Source: Kocuria carniphila
Lineage (GTDB): Bacteria > Actinomycetota > Actinomycetes > Actinomycetales > Micrococcaceae
Length of the DNA stretch: 64,000 bases
Assembly: GCF_004136555.1 (NCBI RefSeq)
Contig: NZ_NOIT01000013.1
Span: forward strand, 1-64,000
Direction of reading: 5' to 3'
The notes beneath the pieces are model-generated. The model ran no database searches, was not told the DNA's origin, and was given only the letters and a program-made list of their open reading frames with translations. Position numbers and translations under genes: made by a program. Below, in pieces: positions 16,886-24,672 of the stretch (positions are counted from its first letter, which is position 1; each line of letters begins with the position of its first letter).

Positions 16886-18056
16886 GACCACGGACCGGGA
16901 ACTGGCCGTGTTGAACCTGAAACCGTTGCAGCTGGGACCGTTGACGATCGACGTGCCCGTGGTTCTGGCGCCCATGGCGGGGGTGACCAACAAGTCCTTC
17001 CGCAAGCTGTGCCGCGAGTACGGCGGGGGACTGTACGTCACCGAAATGGTCACCGCGCGGGCCCTGGTCGAACGCCGCCCGGAGTCGCTGCGGATCATTC
17101 ATCACGACCCGGACGAGACGCCGCGCTCGATCCAGATCTACGGCGTGGACGCGGTCAACGTTGGCAAGGCCGTGCGCATGGTCGCGCAGGAGGACCGCGC
17201 GGATCACATCGACCTGAACTTCGGTTGTCCGGTCCCCAAGGTCACCAAGCGCGGCGGCGGTTCTGCCCTGCCGTGGAAGACCGACCTGTTCCGGGCGATC
17301 ATTCGCACCGCGGTTCAGGAGGCCTCCGAGGCGAACATCCCGGTGACCATTAAGATGCGCATCGGCATTGACGATGAGCACCAGACCTACCTGGATGCGG
17401 GCCGGATGGCACGCGATGAAGGCGTGGCCGCGGTTGCCCTGCACGGTCGCACTCTGCAGCAGCACTACTCCAGCAAGGCCGACTGGGACTCGATCGCACG
17501 GCTGCGCGAAGCGCTCCCGGACATCCCCGTGCTCGGTAACGGCGACATCTTCTCGGCGGAGGACGCCGTACACATGGTCGAACAGACCGGCGTGGACGGT
17601 GTGGTGGTGGGTCGCGGTTGCCAGGGTCGCCCGTGGCTGTTCGGTGACCTGCAGGCCGCCTTCGAGGGCAGCCCCAAGCGCTACAAGCCCGGAGTCCGCA
17701 AGGTCGCGGAAACCATTTACCGGCACGCCGAGCTGCTCGCCGAGGAATTCGGTGACGAGGCCAAGGGCTGCCGCGAAATCCGTAAGCACGTGCCCTGGTA
17801 CTTCAAGGGCTATCCGGTGGGCGGTGAACTTCGTGCGCAGATGGCGCAGGTGCCCAGCCTGGTGCGACTGCGCGAACTGCTCGACCAGCTTGATCTGGCC
17901 CTGCCGTACCCCGGCAAGGACGTGGAGGGGCCGCGCGGCCGCGCGGGCAACCCCCGCAGACCTCACCTCCCGGACGGTTGGTTGAACTCCCGCATTCTGG
18001 GTGACGCCGAACGTCTGGGCCTGGTGCACGCTGAACTCGATGTCTCCGGAGGCTAA
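16866..18056 (+). CDS. dus: tRNA-dihydrouridine synthase
   Basis: A 396-residue FMN-dependent TIM-barrel enzyme that reduces uridine to dihydrouridine in the tRNA D-loop. It shows VVLAPMAGVTNKSFRKLCREYGGGLYVTEMV, the active-site Cys121 in LNFGCPVPK, KMRIGIDDEH, ALHGRTLQQHYSSKADW and GNGDIFSAEDA...GRGCQGRPWLFGDL (FMN phosphate site). The C-terminal helical tRNA-binding domain follows from about 280. It is the DusB type. The ATG at 16866 is preferred over the in-frame GTG at 16848. It overlaps the TPR gene upstream and adjoins dgt downstream. Confidence 0.95.
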   Translation: MSTIDLETTDRELAVLNLKPLQLGPLTIDVPVVLAPMAGVTNKSFRKLCREYGGGLYVTEMVTARALVERRPESLRIIHHDPDETPRSIQIYGVDAVNVGKAVRMVAQEDRADHIDLNFGCPVPKVTKRGGGSALPWKTDLFRAIIRTAVQEASEANIPVTIKMRIGIDDEHQTYLDAGRMARDEGVAAVALHGRTLQQHYSSKADWDSIARLREALPDIPVLGNGDIFSAEDAVHMVEQTGVDGVVVGRGCQGRPWLFGDLQAAFEGSPKRYKPGVRKVAETIYRHAELLAEEFGDEAKGCREIRKHVPWYFKGYPVGGELRAQMAQVPSLVRLRELLDQLDLALPYPGKDVEGPRGRAGNPRRPHLPDGWLNSRILGDAERLGLVHAELDVSGG

Positions 18057-18060
18057 CCGA

Positions 18061-19380
18061 TTGCACACCCCTGATCGCCTGGGAATCCTGCCCGCCGGAT
18101 ACGCCTACGAGGACGCCGAGCGGTACGTGGCCGAGAACCACCACAACCGCCACCGCTCCCACTTCGAGCGAGACCGCGCGCGTGTGCTGCACAGCTCCGC
18201 TCTGCGGCGGTTGGCCGCCAAGACCCAAGTGGTCGCACCGAGCACGGATGACTTCGTCCGCAACCGCCTGACCCACTCCCTGGAAGTCGCGCAGATCGGC
18301 CGCGAACTGGGCAAGGCTCTCGGCTGCGATCCGGACGTCGTGGATGCCGCGTGCCTCTCCCACGACCTGGGGCACCCGCCCTTCGGGCACAACGGAGAGA
18401 CGGCGCTCGCGGCCATGACCCGGGAGATCGGCGGCTTTGAGGGCAATGCCCAGACCCTGCGACTCCTCGTACGGCTCGAGCCCAAGATCATTACCGAGGA
18501 CGGCCATCCCGCCGGTCTTAACCTCACTCGCGCCGCACTGGACGCCACGTGCAAGTACCCGTGGAGGGCAGAGGATGCACCGCAGCGCCCGGACGGTAAA
18601 CCCAACCTCAAGTTCGGTGTCTACCAGGACGACCTGCCGGTCTTCCGCTGGATGCGAGAAGGCGCCATCGAGGGCCGCAAGTGCCTGGAAGCCCAGGTCA
18701 TGGACCTCGCCGACGACATCTCTTACAGCGTGCACGACGTGGAGGATGCCATCGCCTCCAACACCCTGCAACTGGGTCAACTGGCTGATCCCCTTGCCCG
18801 GGCCCGCGTGATCGAGTGGACTCAGCGTTGGTACCTTCCGCAGGCCACCGCGGAGGAACTGGACGCGGCCCTGCGCCGCCTGGAAGCCTCCCCGGTGTGG
18901 ATTCCGCTCATGGACGGCTCCCGCAAGGACCTGGCACGGCTCAAGAACATGACCAGCCAGCTCATTGGCCGGTTTGCGATGTCGGCGGTTGAGGCCACGC
19001 GTGATGTCGCCGGAGACGGTCAGCTGACCCGCTATTCAGCCGAGCTTGTGGTGCCGCACGAAACCGAGCTGGAGATCGCGGTGCTCAAGGGCATTGCCAC
19101 GGCCTTCGTGATGACCGTGCGCGACGCCCAACCGCTCTACGACAACCAGAACGAGATCCTCACCATTCTGGTCAATGCCCTCATGGAGACCGATGGTCGG
19201 TTCCTCTCACCCGAATTCGCGGGGGACTGGCGCGAGATCGAGGACGGACCCGGAGCCGAGGCCGCCCGCCTGCGCCTGGTCGTGGACCAGGTCGCGTGCC
19301 TCACGGACATCTCCGCCGTGGCCCTGCACGACAAGATTCGCGGTACCAACTGGCGGACGGGCGACAAGCCGCTCTGGTGA
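18061..19380 (+). CDS. dgt: dGTP triphosphohydrolase-like HD-domain protein
   Basis: About 439 residues, HD superfamily. It hydrolyses dGTP (or other dNTPs) to the nucleoside and triphosphate. Metal ligands are His72 in RLTHSLEVAQIGREL and His101-Asp102 in ACLSHDLGHPPFGHNGE, with a later Asp in MDLADDISYSVHDVEDA. The start is uncertain: TTG at 18061 has GGAGG 8 bp upstream, whereas the ATG at 18040 has no ribosome binding site and would overlap dus by 17 bp. The order dus-dgt-(dnaG) is a familiar actinobacterial arrangement. Here an MFS gene lies between dgt and dnaG. Confidence 0.92.
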   Translation: MHTPDRLGILPAGYAYEDAERYVAENHHNRHRSHFERDRARVLHSSALRRLAAKTQVVAPSTDDFVRNRLTHSLEVAQIGRELGKALGCDPDVVDAACLSHDLGHPPFGHNGETALAAMTREIGGFEGNAQTLRLLVRLEPKIITEDGHPAGLNLTRAALDATCKYPWRAEDAPQRPDGKPNLKFGVYQDDLPVFRWMREGAIEGRKCLEAQVMDLADDISYSVHDVEDAIASNTLQLGQLADPLARARVIEWTQRWYLPQATAEELDAALRRLEASPVWIPLMDGSRKDLARLKNMTSQLIGRFAMSAVEATRDVAGDGQLTRYSAELVVPHETELEIAVLKGIATAFVMTVRDAQPLYDNQNEILTILVNALMETDGRFLSPEFAGDWREIEDGPGAEAARLRLVVDQVACLTDISAVALHDKIRGTNWRTGDKPLW

Positions 19381-19472
19381 GCTTGCTCTCATTCAATGGG
19401 ATTGTGGCCGGGCTAACACGAGCGTGCGACTAGGATCACTGTGATCTGTTGCCCTACCGGAAGAGATTCTCC

Positions 19473-20861
19473 GTGAGCTCCACCGCTTCCTCGCCCACTG
19501 CTGGCCCCGCGCCCACCAAGGGCCTCATTCTCAAATCCCCCTTGTGGGTCGCACCGCTGTGCTGGATCGCCGTTCTGCTGGACGGTTTCGACGCCGTGGT
19601 CCTCGGCGCGGTGATGCCCGCACTGCTCGACGACGCAGCCTTCGACATGTCCACCGGCGAAGGCACCGCTGTAGCCACTGCGGGCTTGTTCGGCATGATG
19701 GTCGGCGCGCTCGGCATGGGTTGGCTCACCGACCGCCTGGGCCGCCGCAAGATGCTGATCGGCGCCGTGATCGTTTTCTCCGTCCTGACCTTTGCCGCAG
19801 CCTTCGCGCCCAGCGTGCTGTGGTTCGGCGTGCTGCGCTTCCTGGCCGGCCTGGGTCTGGGCGGTTGCCTGCCCACCGGCATCTCCATGGTCACCGAATT
19901 CGCCCGCAAGGGCCGCGGCTCCAACGCCACGACCGTCATGATGACCGGCTACCACGTGGGCGCCGTGCTCACCGCAGCACTGGCCATCTGGGTCCTGGCA
20001 CAGTTCTCCTGGCACACCATGTTCATCGCCGGCGCCCTGCCCGCACTGATCCTGGTGCCGCTCATGTACATCTTCCTTCCCGAGTCGCCGTCCTACCTGG
20101 CGGCCAAGGGCGATTACGACGCCGCTCGCGCCGTCGCCGCGCATTACAACGTTGAGCTCGAACTTCCGGATGCGGCGGGTGCCGGCCGCGCGGCGTCGTC
20201 GACCCCGAACGGCGAGACGGCCAAGCCCGCGAAGCAGGGCGCGGCCCTGCTGCTGAGCGGAACGTACGCGCGCAACTCGGTGTTCATCTGGACCGCGTCC
20301 TTCATGGGTCTGCTGCTGGTTTACGGCCTGAACACGTGGCTGCCGCAGATCATGCGCGCCGCCGATTACGACCTGGGCAACTCGCTGGGCTTCCTGCTGA
20401 TCCTCAACGTGGGTGCCGTGGTGGGCCTGTGGATCGGTGGCCGCGTGGCCGACCGGATCACCCCTCGTGTCGCCGGCATCCTGTGGTTCGCGGGCTCCGC
20501 TGTGCTGCTGGCCGCCCTGGCCATCAAGCTGCCAGTGTTGGGCATTTACTTCATGGTGTTCCTGACCGGTTGCTTCGTGTTCTCGTCGCAGGTGCTCGTG
20601 TACGCGTTCACCGCGGCCAACCACCCGCCGCAGGTCCGTGCGACCGCGTTGGGCATGTCCGCGGGCGTGGGTCGTCTGGGTGCGATTAGCGGCCCCATCG
20701 TGGGTGGCACGCTGCTGACCGCCGGTCTGGCGTACCCGTGGGGCTTCTTCGCCTTCGCGCTCGTGGGTGCGTTAGGTGGGGCGTCCATGCTGGGCACCAA
20801 GACGGTGGATCCTGTGGACAAACGCGTGGTCATCGACCCCGAGGACTCTCCCGCGCGGTAG
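19473..20861 (+). CDS. MFS transporter, aromatic acid:H+ symporter type
   Basis: About 462 residues and twelve helices. Helix 1 carries LLDGFDAVVLGAVMPALL; the DGFD motif is characteristic of the aromatic acid:proton symporter family (PcaK/BenK). Loop 2-3 reads GWLTDRLGRRKMLIGA, and LPESPSYLAAKG follows helix 6. A hydrophilic loop of about 40 residues separates the halves. It probably imports an aromatic or related organic acid. GTG 19473 follows GGAAGAG; an in-frame TTG at 19449 is less likely. It interrupts the usual dgt-dnaG neighbourhood and is ended by a strong terminator. Confidence 0.82.
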   Translation: MSSTASSPTAGPAPTKGLILKSPLWVAPLCWIAVLLDGFDAVVLGAVMPALLDDAAFDMSTGEGTAVATAGLFGMMVGALGMGWLTDRLGRRKMLIGAVIVFSVLTFAAAFAPSVLWFGVLRFLAGLGLGGCLPTGISMVTEFARKGRGSNATTVMMTGYHVGAVLTAALAIWVLAQFSWHTMFIAGALPALILVPLMYIFLPESPSYLAAKGDYDAARAVAAHYNVELELPDAAGAGRAASSTPNGETAKPAKQGAALLLSGTYARNSVFIWTASFMGLLLVYGLNTWLPQIMRAADYDLGNSLGFLLILNVGAVVGLWIGGRVADRITPRVAGILWFAGSAVLLAALAIKLPVLGIYFMVFLTGCFVFSSQVLVYAFTAANHPPQVRATALGMSAGVGRLGAISGPIVGGTLLTAGLAYPWGFFAFALVGALGGASMLGTKTVDPVDKRVVIDPEDSPAR

Positions 20862-20886
20862 GTTCCGCGCGTCGAGTCAGTCGAGA

Positions 20887-20920
20887 GCGGCGTCGTCCCG
20901 AGCGGGCGACGCCGCTTTTT
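20887..20920 (+). terminator. Rho-independent terminator containing the GCGGCGTCG word
   Basis: A perfect 9-bp stem GCGGCGTCG (20887-20895) with CGACGCCGC (20907-20915) is followed by TTTTT. The stem is made from an inverted pair of the word that recurs across this window. Confidence 0.9.
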
Positions 20921-20987
20921 CGTACCCGAGCTGCACAGGCCGACGTCGCGGCCCCGCGAGTTTGACGCGTTGCCTAGGATGAGAGGC

Positions 20988-22961
20988 GTGGCAGGACTGA
21001 TCAGGCGCGAAGACATAGACGAGGTGCGATCACGCACCGATCTCAAGGAAATTGTCGACCAGTACGTGACCTTGAAGCCCGCCGGCATCGGTTCCTACAA
21101 GGGGCTGTGCCCGTTCCACGACGAGCGCACGCCCTCGTTCCACGTGCGCCCGCAAATGGGCACGTACCACTGCTTCGGCTGTGATGAATCCGGGGACGTC
21201 ATCGCGTTCCTCATGGAGATGGACCACACCCCGTTCACCGAGACGGTCGAGCGGCTGGCCGCGCGCATCGGGTACGAACTGCGCTACGAGCAGGGCTCGG
21301 GCCCCAAACGCGAGGAAGTCGGCCGCCGCCAACGTCTGCTGGACGCGCACAAGATCGCCGCGGAATTCTTCCAACGCAACCTCTACACGCGCCAGGCCAC
21401 GGCCGCGCAGCAGTTCCTGGGGGAGCGCGGATTCGATGACGCCGCCGCGCGAACCTACGGCATCGGCTACGCGCCCAAGGGCTGGTCCAACCTGCTCAAG
21501 CATCTGCGTGACCAAGGTTTCACCGACCAGGAACTCAAACTCACCGGCATGTTCTCCGAGGGTAATCGTGGTCTCTACGACCGGTTCCGCGGGCGGTTGA
21601 TCTGGCCCATCCACGCGGTGGCCGGAGAGGTCATCGGCTTCGGTGCGCGCAAGCTCTACGAGGACGATCAGGGTCCCAAGTACCTGAACACCCCTGAAAC
21701 CCAGCTCTACAAGAAGTCTCAGGTGCTCTACGGCATCAACCTGGCCAAGCGGGCGATCGCCAAGGGCAAGCAGGTCGTCGTGGTCGAGGGCTACACGGAC
21801 GTCATGGCGTGTCACCTGGCCGGTGTCGAGACCGCGGTGGCCACGTGCGGTACCGCGTTCGGTGCGGACCACATCAAGATCGTGCGCCGCTTCCTCTCTG
21901 ACGACTCGGCCGGGGGAGAGGTCATCTTCACCTTCGACGGCGATGCCGCAGGGCAGAAGGCCGCGCTGCGCGCGTTCCAGGAGGACCAGCGGTTCGTGGC
22001 CCAGACCTACGTGGCCGTGGGCCCGGAGGGCATGGACCCGTGCGATTTACGACTGACCCGGGGCGACGCCGCCGTGCGTGACCTGGTCAGCACCCGCACC
22101 CCGCTGTTCGAGTTCGCGTTGAAGGCCACCATCCGCGACTACGACGTGAACAGCCTGGAAGGGCGACTGCGGGCCATGCGTGCGTGTGCGCCGATCGTGG
22201 CTCAGATCCGTGACTCGTCCCTGCGGCCGGCGTATGCGCGAGAGTTGTCCGGGTGGTTGGGCATCGAGACGGACGAGGTGATGCGGGCGGTCGCGGCGGC
22301 CTCCAAGCGCGGCTCGTCCTCGCAACAGCGCGGGCAGCAACAACGGGCGCCGCAGCATCATGAGTCGCAGCAGTTCTCGTCGGGCCGTGATGGGTCCGGA
22401 CGCGGCTCTGACACTCCGGGACGCCCGGGGGGTCGCCCCGGTGACTCTCAGGAGCAGGAACGCCCTGCCGAGGTGCAGCTACCCAATCCTCGCGAGCCGG
22501 TGGCCCGAATGGAACGCGAGGCGCTGGAGGTTGTTCTCCAGGTGCCTGACTTGGTGCCGGACGCATACTGGGGTCATTTCGAGTCCGCGGAGATGCGCTA
22601 CCCGGTGCACCAGGCACTGCACGATGCGATCGTGGCCGCGCGGCCCGAATACGACGTGAACGATCCTCGCGGTGGCCGCGGCTGGCTCGAGCATGTGCGC
22701 GGGCAGCTGCCCGAACCGTTGCACGGATACCTTGCGCAGTTGTCGGTGACCCCGCTGCCCGCTTCTTCTGAGCAACAGGTCCGCAACTACGCGGTGGGTG
22801 TGCTGACGAGCCTGGTGGAGATGCACATTAACCGCGCCAAATCGGACAAGCTGGCGCACCTGAACCGCACGGATCCGCAGCAAGAATCGGCTCTGTACCA
22901 GTCGCTGCAGCGTGAGCTGCTGGACCTGGAGATGCAGCGGCGTAGCCTCCTCGGTAACTGA
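20988..22961 (+). CDS. dnaG: DNA primase
   Basis: About 657 residues. The N-terminal CHC2 zinc finger has Cys41, His44, Cys62 and Cys65 (CPFHDERTPSFHV ... YHCFGC). The TOPRIM catalytic core follows with VVVVEGYTDVMACHLAG (acidic Glu) and FTFDGDAAGQKAA (DxD-type metal site). A low-complexity Ser/Gln/Gly/Arg linker near 445-500 leads to the C-terminal DnaB-interaction domain. It makes RNA primers for lagging-strand synthesis. GTG 20988 is chosen because AGGA lies 8 bp upstream and MAGLIRREDIDEVR matches the usual N-terminus; an ATG three codons earlier is an alternative. Confidence 0.97.
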   Translation: MAGLIRREDIDEVRSRTDLKEIVDQYVTLKPAGIGSYKGLCPFHDERTPSFHVRPQMGTYHCFGCDESGDVIAFLMEMDHTPFTETVERLAARIGYELRYEQGSGPKREEVGRRQRLLDAHKIAAEFFQRNLYTRQATAAQQFLGERGFDDAAARTYGIGYAPKGWSNLLKHLRDQGFTDQELKLTGMFSEGNRGLYDRFRGRLIWPIHAVAGEVIGFGARKLYEDDQGPKYLNTPETQLYKKSQVLYGINLAKRAIAKGKQVVVVEGYTDVMACHLAGVETAVATCGTAFGADHIKIVRRFLSDDSAGGEVIFTFDGDAAGQKAALRAFQEDQRFVAQTYVAVGPEGMDPCDLRLTRGDAAVRDLVSTRTPLFEFALKATIRDYDVNSLEGRLRAMRACAPIVAQIRDSSLRPAYARELSGWLGIETDEVMRAVAAASKRGSSSQQRGQQQRAPQHHESQQFSSGRDGSGRGSDTPGRPGGRPGDSQEQERPAEVQLPNPREPVARMEREALEVVLQVPDLVPDAYWGHFESAEMRYPVHQALHDAIVAARPEYDVNDPRGGRGWLEHVRGQLPEPLHGYLAQLSVTPLPASSEQQVRNYAVGVLTSLVEMHINRAKSDKLAHLNRTDPQQESALYQSLQRELLDLEMQRRSLLGN

Positions 22962-22985
22962 CGTTCACGTTGCAGCGAGCCGGAT

Positions 22986-23014
22986 TTGAGGAACCGGCAA
23001 AGGGTCTGTAAAGT
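22986..23014 (+). promoter_or_regulatory. Putative promoter of tRNA-Asn
   Basis: TTGAGG (22986-22991) and TAAAGT (23009-23014) are spaced by 17 bp, 28 bp ahead of the tRNA 5' end, a normal distance for a housekeeping-sigma promoter of a tRNA gene. Confidence 0.6.
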
Positions 23015-23041
23015 ATCTTCTCGTTGCACAGATGTGCACGT

Positions 23042-23114
23042 TCCCCCGTAGCTCAATTGGCAGAGCATTCGACTGTTAATCGAAGGGTTACTGGTTCGAG
23101 TCCAGTCGGGGGAG
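23042..23114 (+). tRNA. tRNA-Asn (anticodon GTT)
   Basis: 73 nt fold as a full cloverleaf: acceptor TCCCCCG/CGGGGGA, D-arm GCTC/GAGC, anticodon stem TTCGA/TCGAA with loop CTGTTAA (anticodon GTT at 23075-23077), and T-arm ACTGG/CCAGT with TTCGAGT loop. The CCA end is not encoded. A hairpin terminator follows 12 nt downstream. Confidence 0.97.
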
Positions 23115-23125
23115 CTGCAGACGAG

Positions 23126-23151
23126 AGAAGCCCCGGTTCGCCGGGGCTTCT
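23126..23151 (+). terminator. Terminator of tRNA-Asn
   Basis: A perfect 11-bp stem AGAAGCCCCGG / CCGGGGCTTCT closes a TTCG tetraloop immediately after the tRNA. The T-run is short (TGTCGTTT). Confidence 0.85.
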
Positions 23152-23186
23152 GTCGTTTCCGGTTCCGGCCAGCGGTCCGCAGGTCC

Positions 23187-23214
23187 GGGTTAAAGGCCAA
23201 AATGTGTGTATGGC
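23187..23214 (+). repeat. IS left terminal inverted repeat
   Basis: 28 bp, 27 of 28 matching the reverse complement of the right end; begins GGGTTAAAGG. It lies at the 3' side of the transposase gene. Confidence 0.9.
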
Positions 23215-23223
23215 TCGGGTGTG

Positions 23224-24393
23224 TCATGGGTGGTTTCGGCCTGCCCAGCCGTGTTGGATGCCGTTGCCGTCTTCCCAACTGAAGGCGTTGTCATAGAGGG
23301 TCGGCCCGATCGGTTCGTCCTGGTGTTGGGGGCGTGTTGGTGGTGGGTTCCAGTGTTCTTCCCGGGCGAGGTCCCAGGGGTTTCTGGGGTGTTCGGTGAG
23401 GGAGTTCAGTAACCAGTCCACGGCCCGTCGAGCGTGGTCTTCGGGCATTCCGCGGTGGGCTCGTAGGAGTTCTTTGATGGCTTTGTTTGGCCCGCCCTCC
23501 AACGGAGAGGTCGTGCGGTCGACCTTCACCCCAGTTCCCGGTGCCAGGGCGGGGTTGAGCCAGGTGAAGAGGTTGTGGTGGCGGATCAGGGTCCGGTAGA
23601 ACCCGCGGGCTCGGCGTAGGCGTTGATGGGTGTACCACCAGGCCCGGTTCTCGTTCACCCCGGTGGGGCGTAGTACTCCTTTGCCCGGGCGGGAGCGTTG
23701 TTTCAAGAACGTCTCCCATTTCGCTTCCCAGGTGGCGTAGGCGCCCATCCAGACCGCGGCTTGGTCCAGGTCGGTGACTGCCATCAGCGCCCGGGTCAGA
23801 CGCATCAGTTCTTGGCCGGCTTCCAGGCGTGGTGAGAGGCTCAGGTGCCGGCGGATAGCGGTGTAGATGTGGAAGTAGCAGCGCTGAACCGCGGTGTGGG
23901 GCCACCCCTGGCGCAGGGCCGCGTGCAGGCCGGTGCCACCGTCGATGATGGCCACGACCGGGGCCGGGATCCGGTTCAACAGCGCCACCCAGGCGGCTTT
24001 CTTCTCGTGGTCACACCATTGCCAGTCCACCACGTGGGTGCCGGTGTAGGCGATGAGCACGCACCAGCCGTTGAAGTAGGTGCCATCGAGCATGATCTGG
24101 TGGTGGATCACCCCGGTCGGCTCCGGGCGCGGGACAGGTACTCGCCAGCACCAGGCGGTGGCTCTCCTGAAGGTGCGGGCGCTACCGCTGAAATCGCCGC
24201 TCTTCGCTCCGTGCACAAGCCAGGCGTGAAACCAGTCCAGTTGGGCTCGTCGGGTGAGCTGTTCGCGGTGGATGGTGGTTGAGGCCCCGCACTGCCGGCA
24301 TCGCCATCGGGTCCGACCAGCGCTGGTCTTCCCGTTCTTCACCAACGGTTGAGCGCATACACCACAAGAGGGTCTGTTTCGTGGAAGGGGCAC
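23224..24393 (-). CDS. IS1249-type transposase
   Basis: A 389-residue DDE transposase. An N-terminal zinc ribbon has Cys10, Cys13, Cys32 and Cys35 (CGVC ... CRQC). The catalytic acidic residues are probably Asp103 (IMLDGTYF), Asp151 (VVAIIDGGTG) and Glu299 (RTTSPLEGGPNKAIKELL). This arrangement, with the zinc ribbon and SPLEGG, is typical of the IS1249 group found in corynebacteria and other actinobacteria. The frame is intact, so the element may be active. Start: ATG at 24393-24391, preceded on its strand by GGGGCTTTGACATGCTCTGG-type sequence without a clear ribosome binding site. Confidence 0.92.
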   Translation of the reverse strand: MPLPRNRPSCGVCAQPLVKNGKTSAGRTRWRCRQCGASTTIHREQLTRRAQLDWFHAWLVHGAKSGDFSGSARTFRRATAWCWRVPVPRPEPTGVIHHQIMLDGTYFNGWCVLIAYTGTHVVDWQWCDHEKKAAWVALLNRIPAPVVAIIDGGTGLHAALRQGWPHTAVQRCYFHIYTAIRRHLSLSPRLEAGQELMRLTRALMAVTDLDQAAVWMGAYATWEAKWETFLKQRSRPGKGVLRPTGVNENRAWWYTHQRLRRARGFYRTLIRHHNLFTWLNPALAPGTGVKVDRTTSPLEGGPNKAIKELLRAHRGMPEDHARRAVDWLLNSLTEHPRNPWDLAREEHWNPPPTRPQHQDEPIGPTLYDNAFSWEDGNGIQHGWAGRNHP

Positions 24394-24457
24394 CAGACAT
24401 GCTCCCAGAGCATGTCAAAGCCCCTAGAACGGTGCTATCGCAGGCAAGCAAGCCCCC

Positions 24458-24485
24458 GCCATACACACATTTTGGCCTATAACCC
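24458..24485 (-). repeat. IS right terminal inverted repeat
   Basis: 28 bp, reverse complement begins GGGTTATAGG; it lies upstream of the transposase start and would contain or border its promoter. Confidence 0.9.
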
Positions 24486-24672
24486 GCAGGTCCTCTTGAT
24501 CGTTTATGGCAGAGGTTCACACCGATGACATTCGGGGCAGAGTGTCGCAGCCGGTCCCCTTGTTTTCTAGCGAACTTGATCCCGAGATGTCAGTGACAGC
24601 TCGCGTTCCGTCAAAACCTCACCCGTGGACGCGCGACTTCGTCGGTTCAGCGATGATTCACGTGGCCGACGA

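Larger units (their letters stand above)
23179..24493. mobile_element. IS1249-like insertion sequence (IS256 superfamily) with 8-bp target duplication
   Basis: The element spans 23187-24485 (1299 bp). Its terminal inverted repeats are 28 bp with one mismatch (23187-23214 and 24458-24485; core GGCCAAAATGTGTGTATGGC). The 8-bp sequence GCAGGTCC flanks it on both sides (23179-23186 and 24486-24493), the duplication length expected for the IS256 group. One intact transposase gene fills the inside. Undamaged ends and an exact target duplication indicate a fairly recent insertion, between the tRNA-Asn terminator and the mannosyltransferase gene. Confidence 0.93.

Noticed and set aside
23042-24493. 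Genomic island integrated at tRNA-Asn.
   Set aside because: No integrase or duplicated tRNA end is present; the only mobile DNA is a single insertion sequence with its own 8-bp duplication away from the tRNA.
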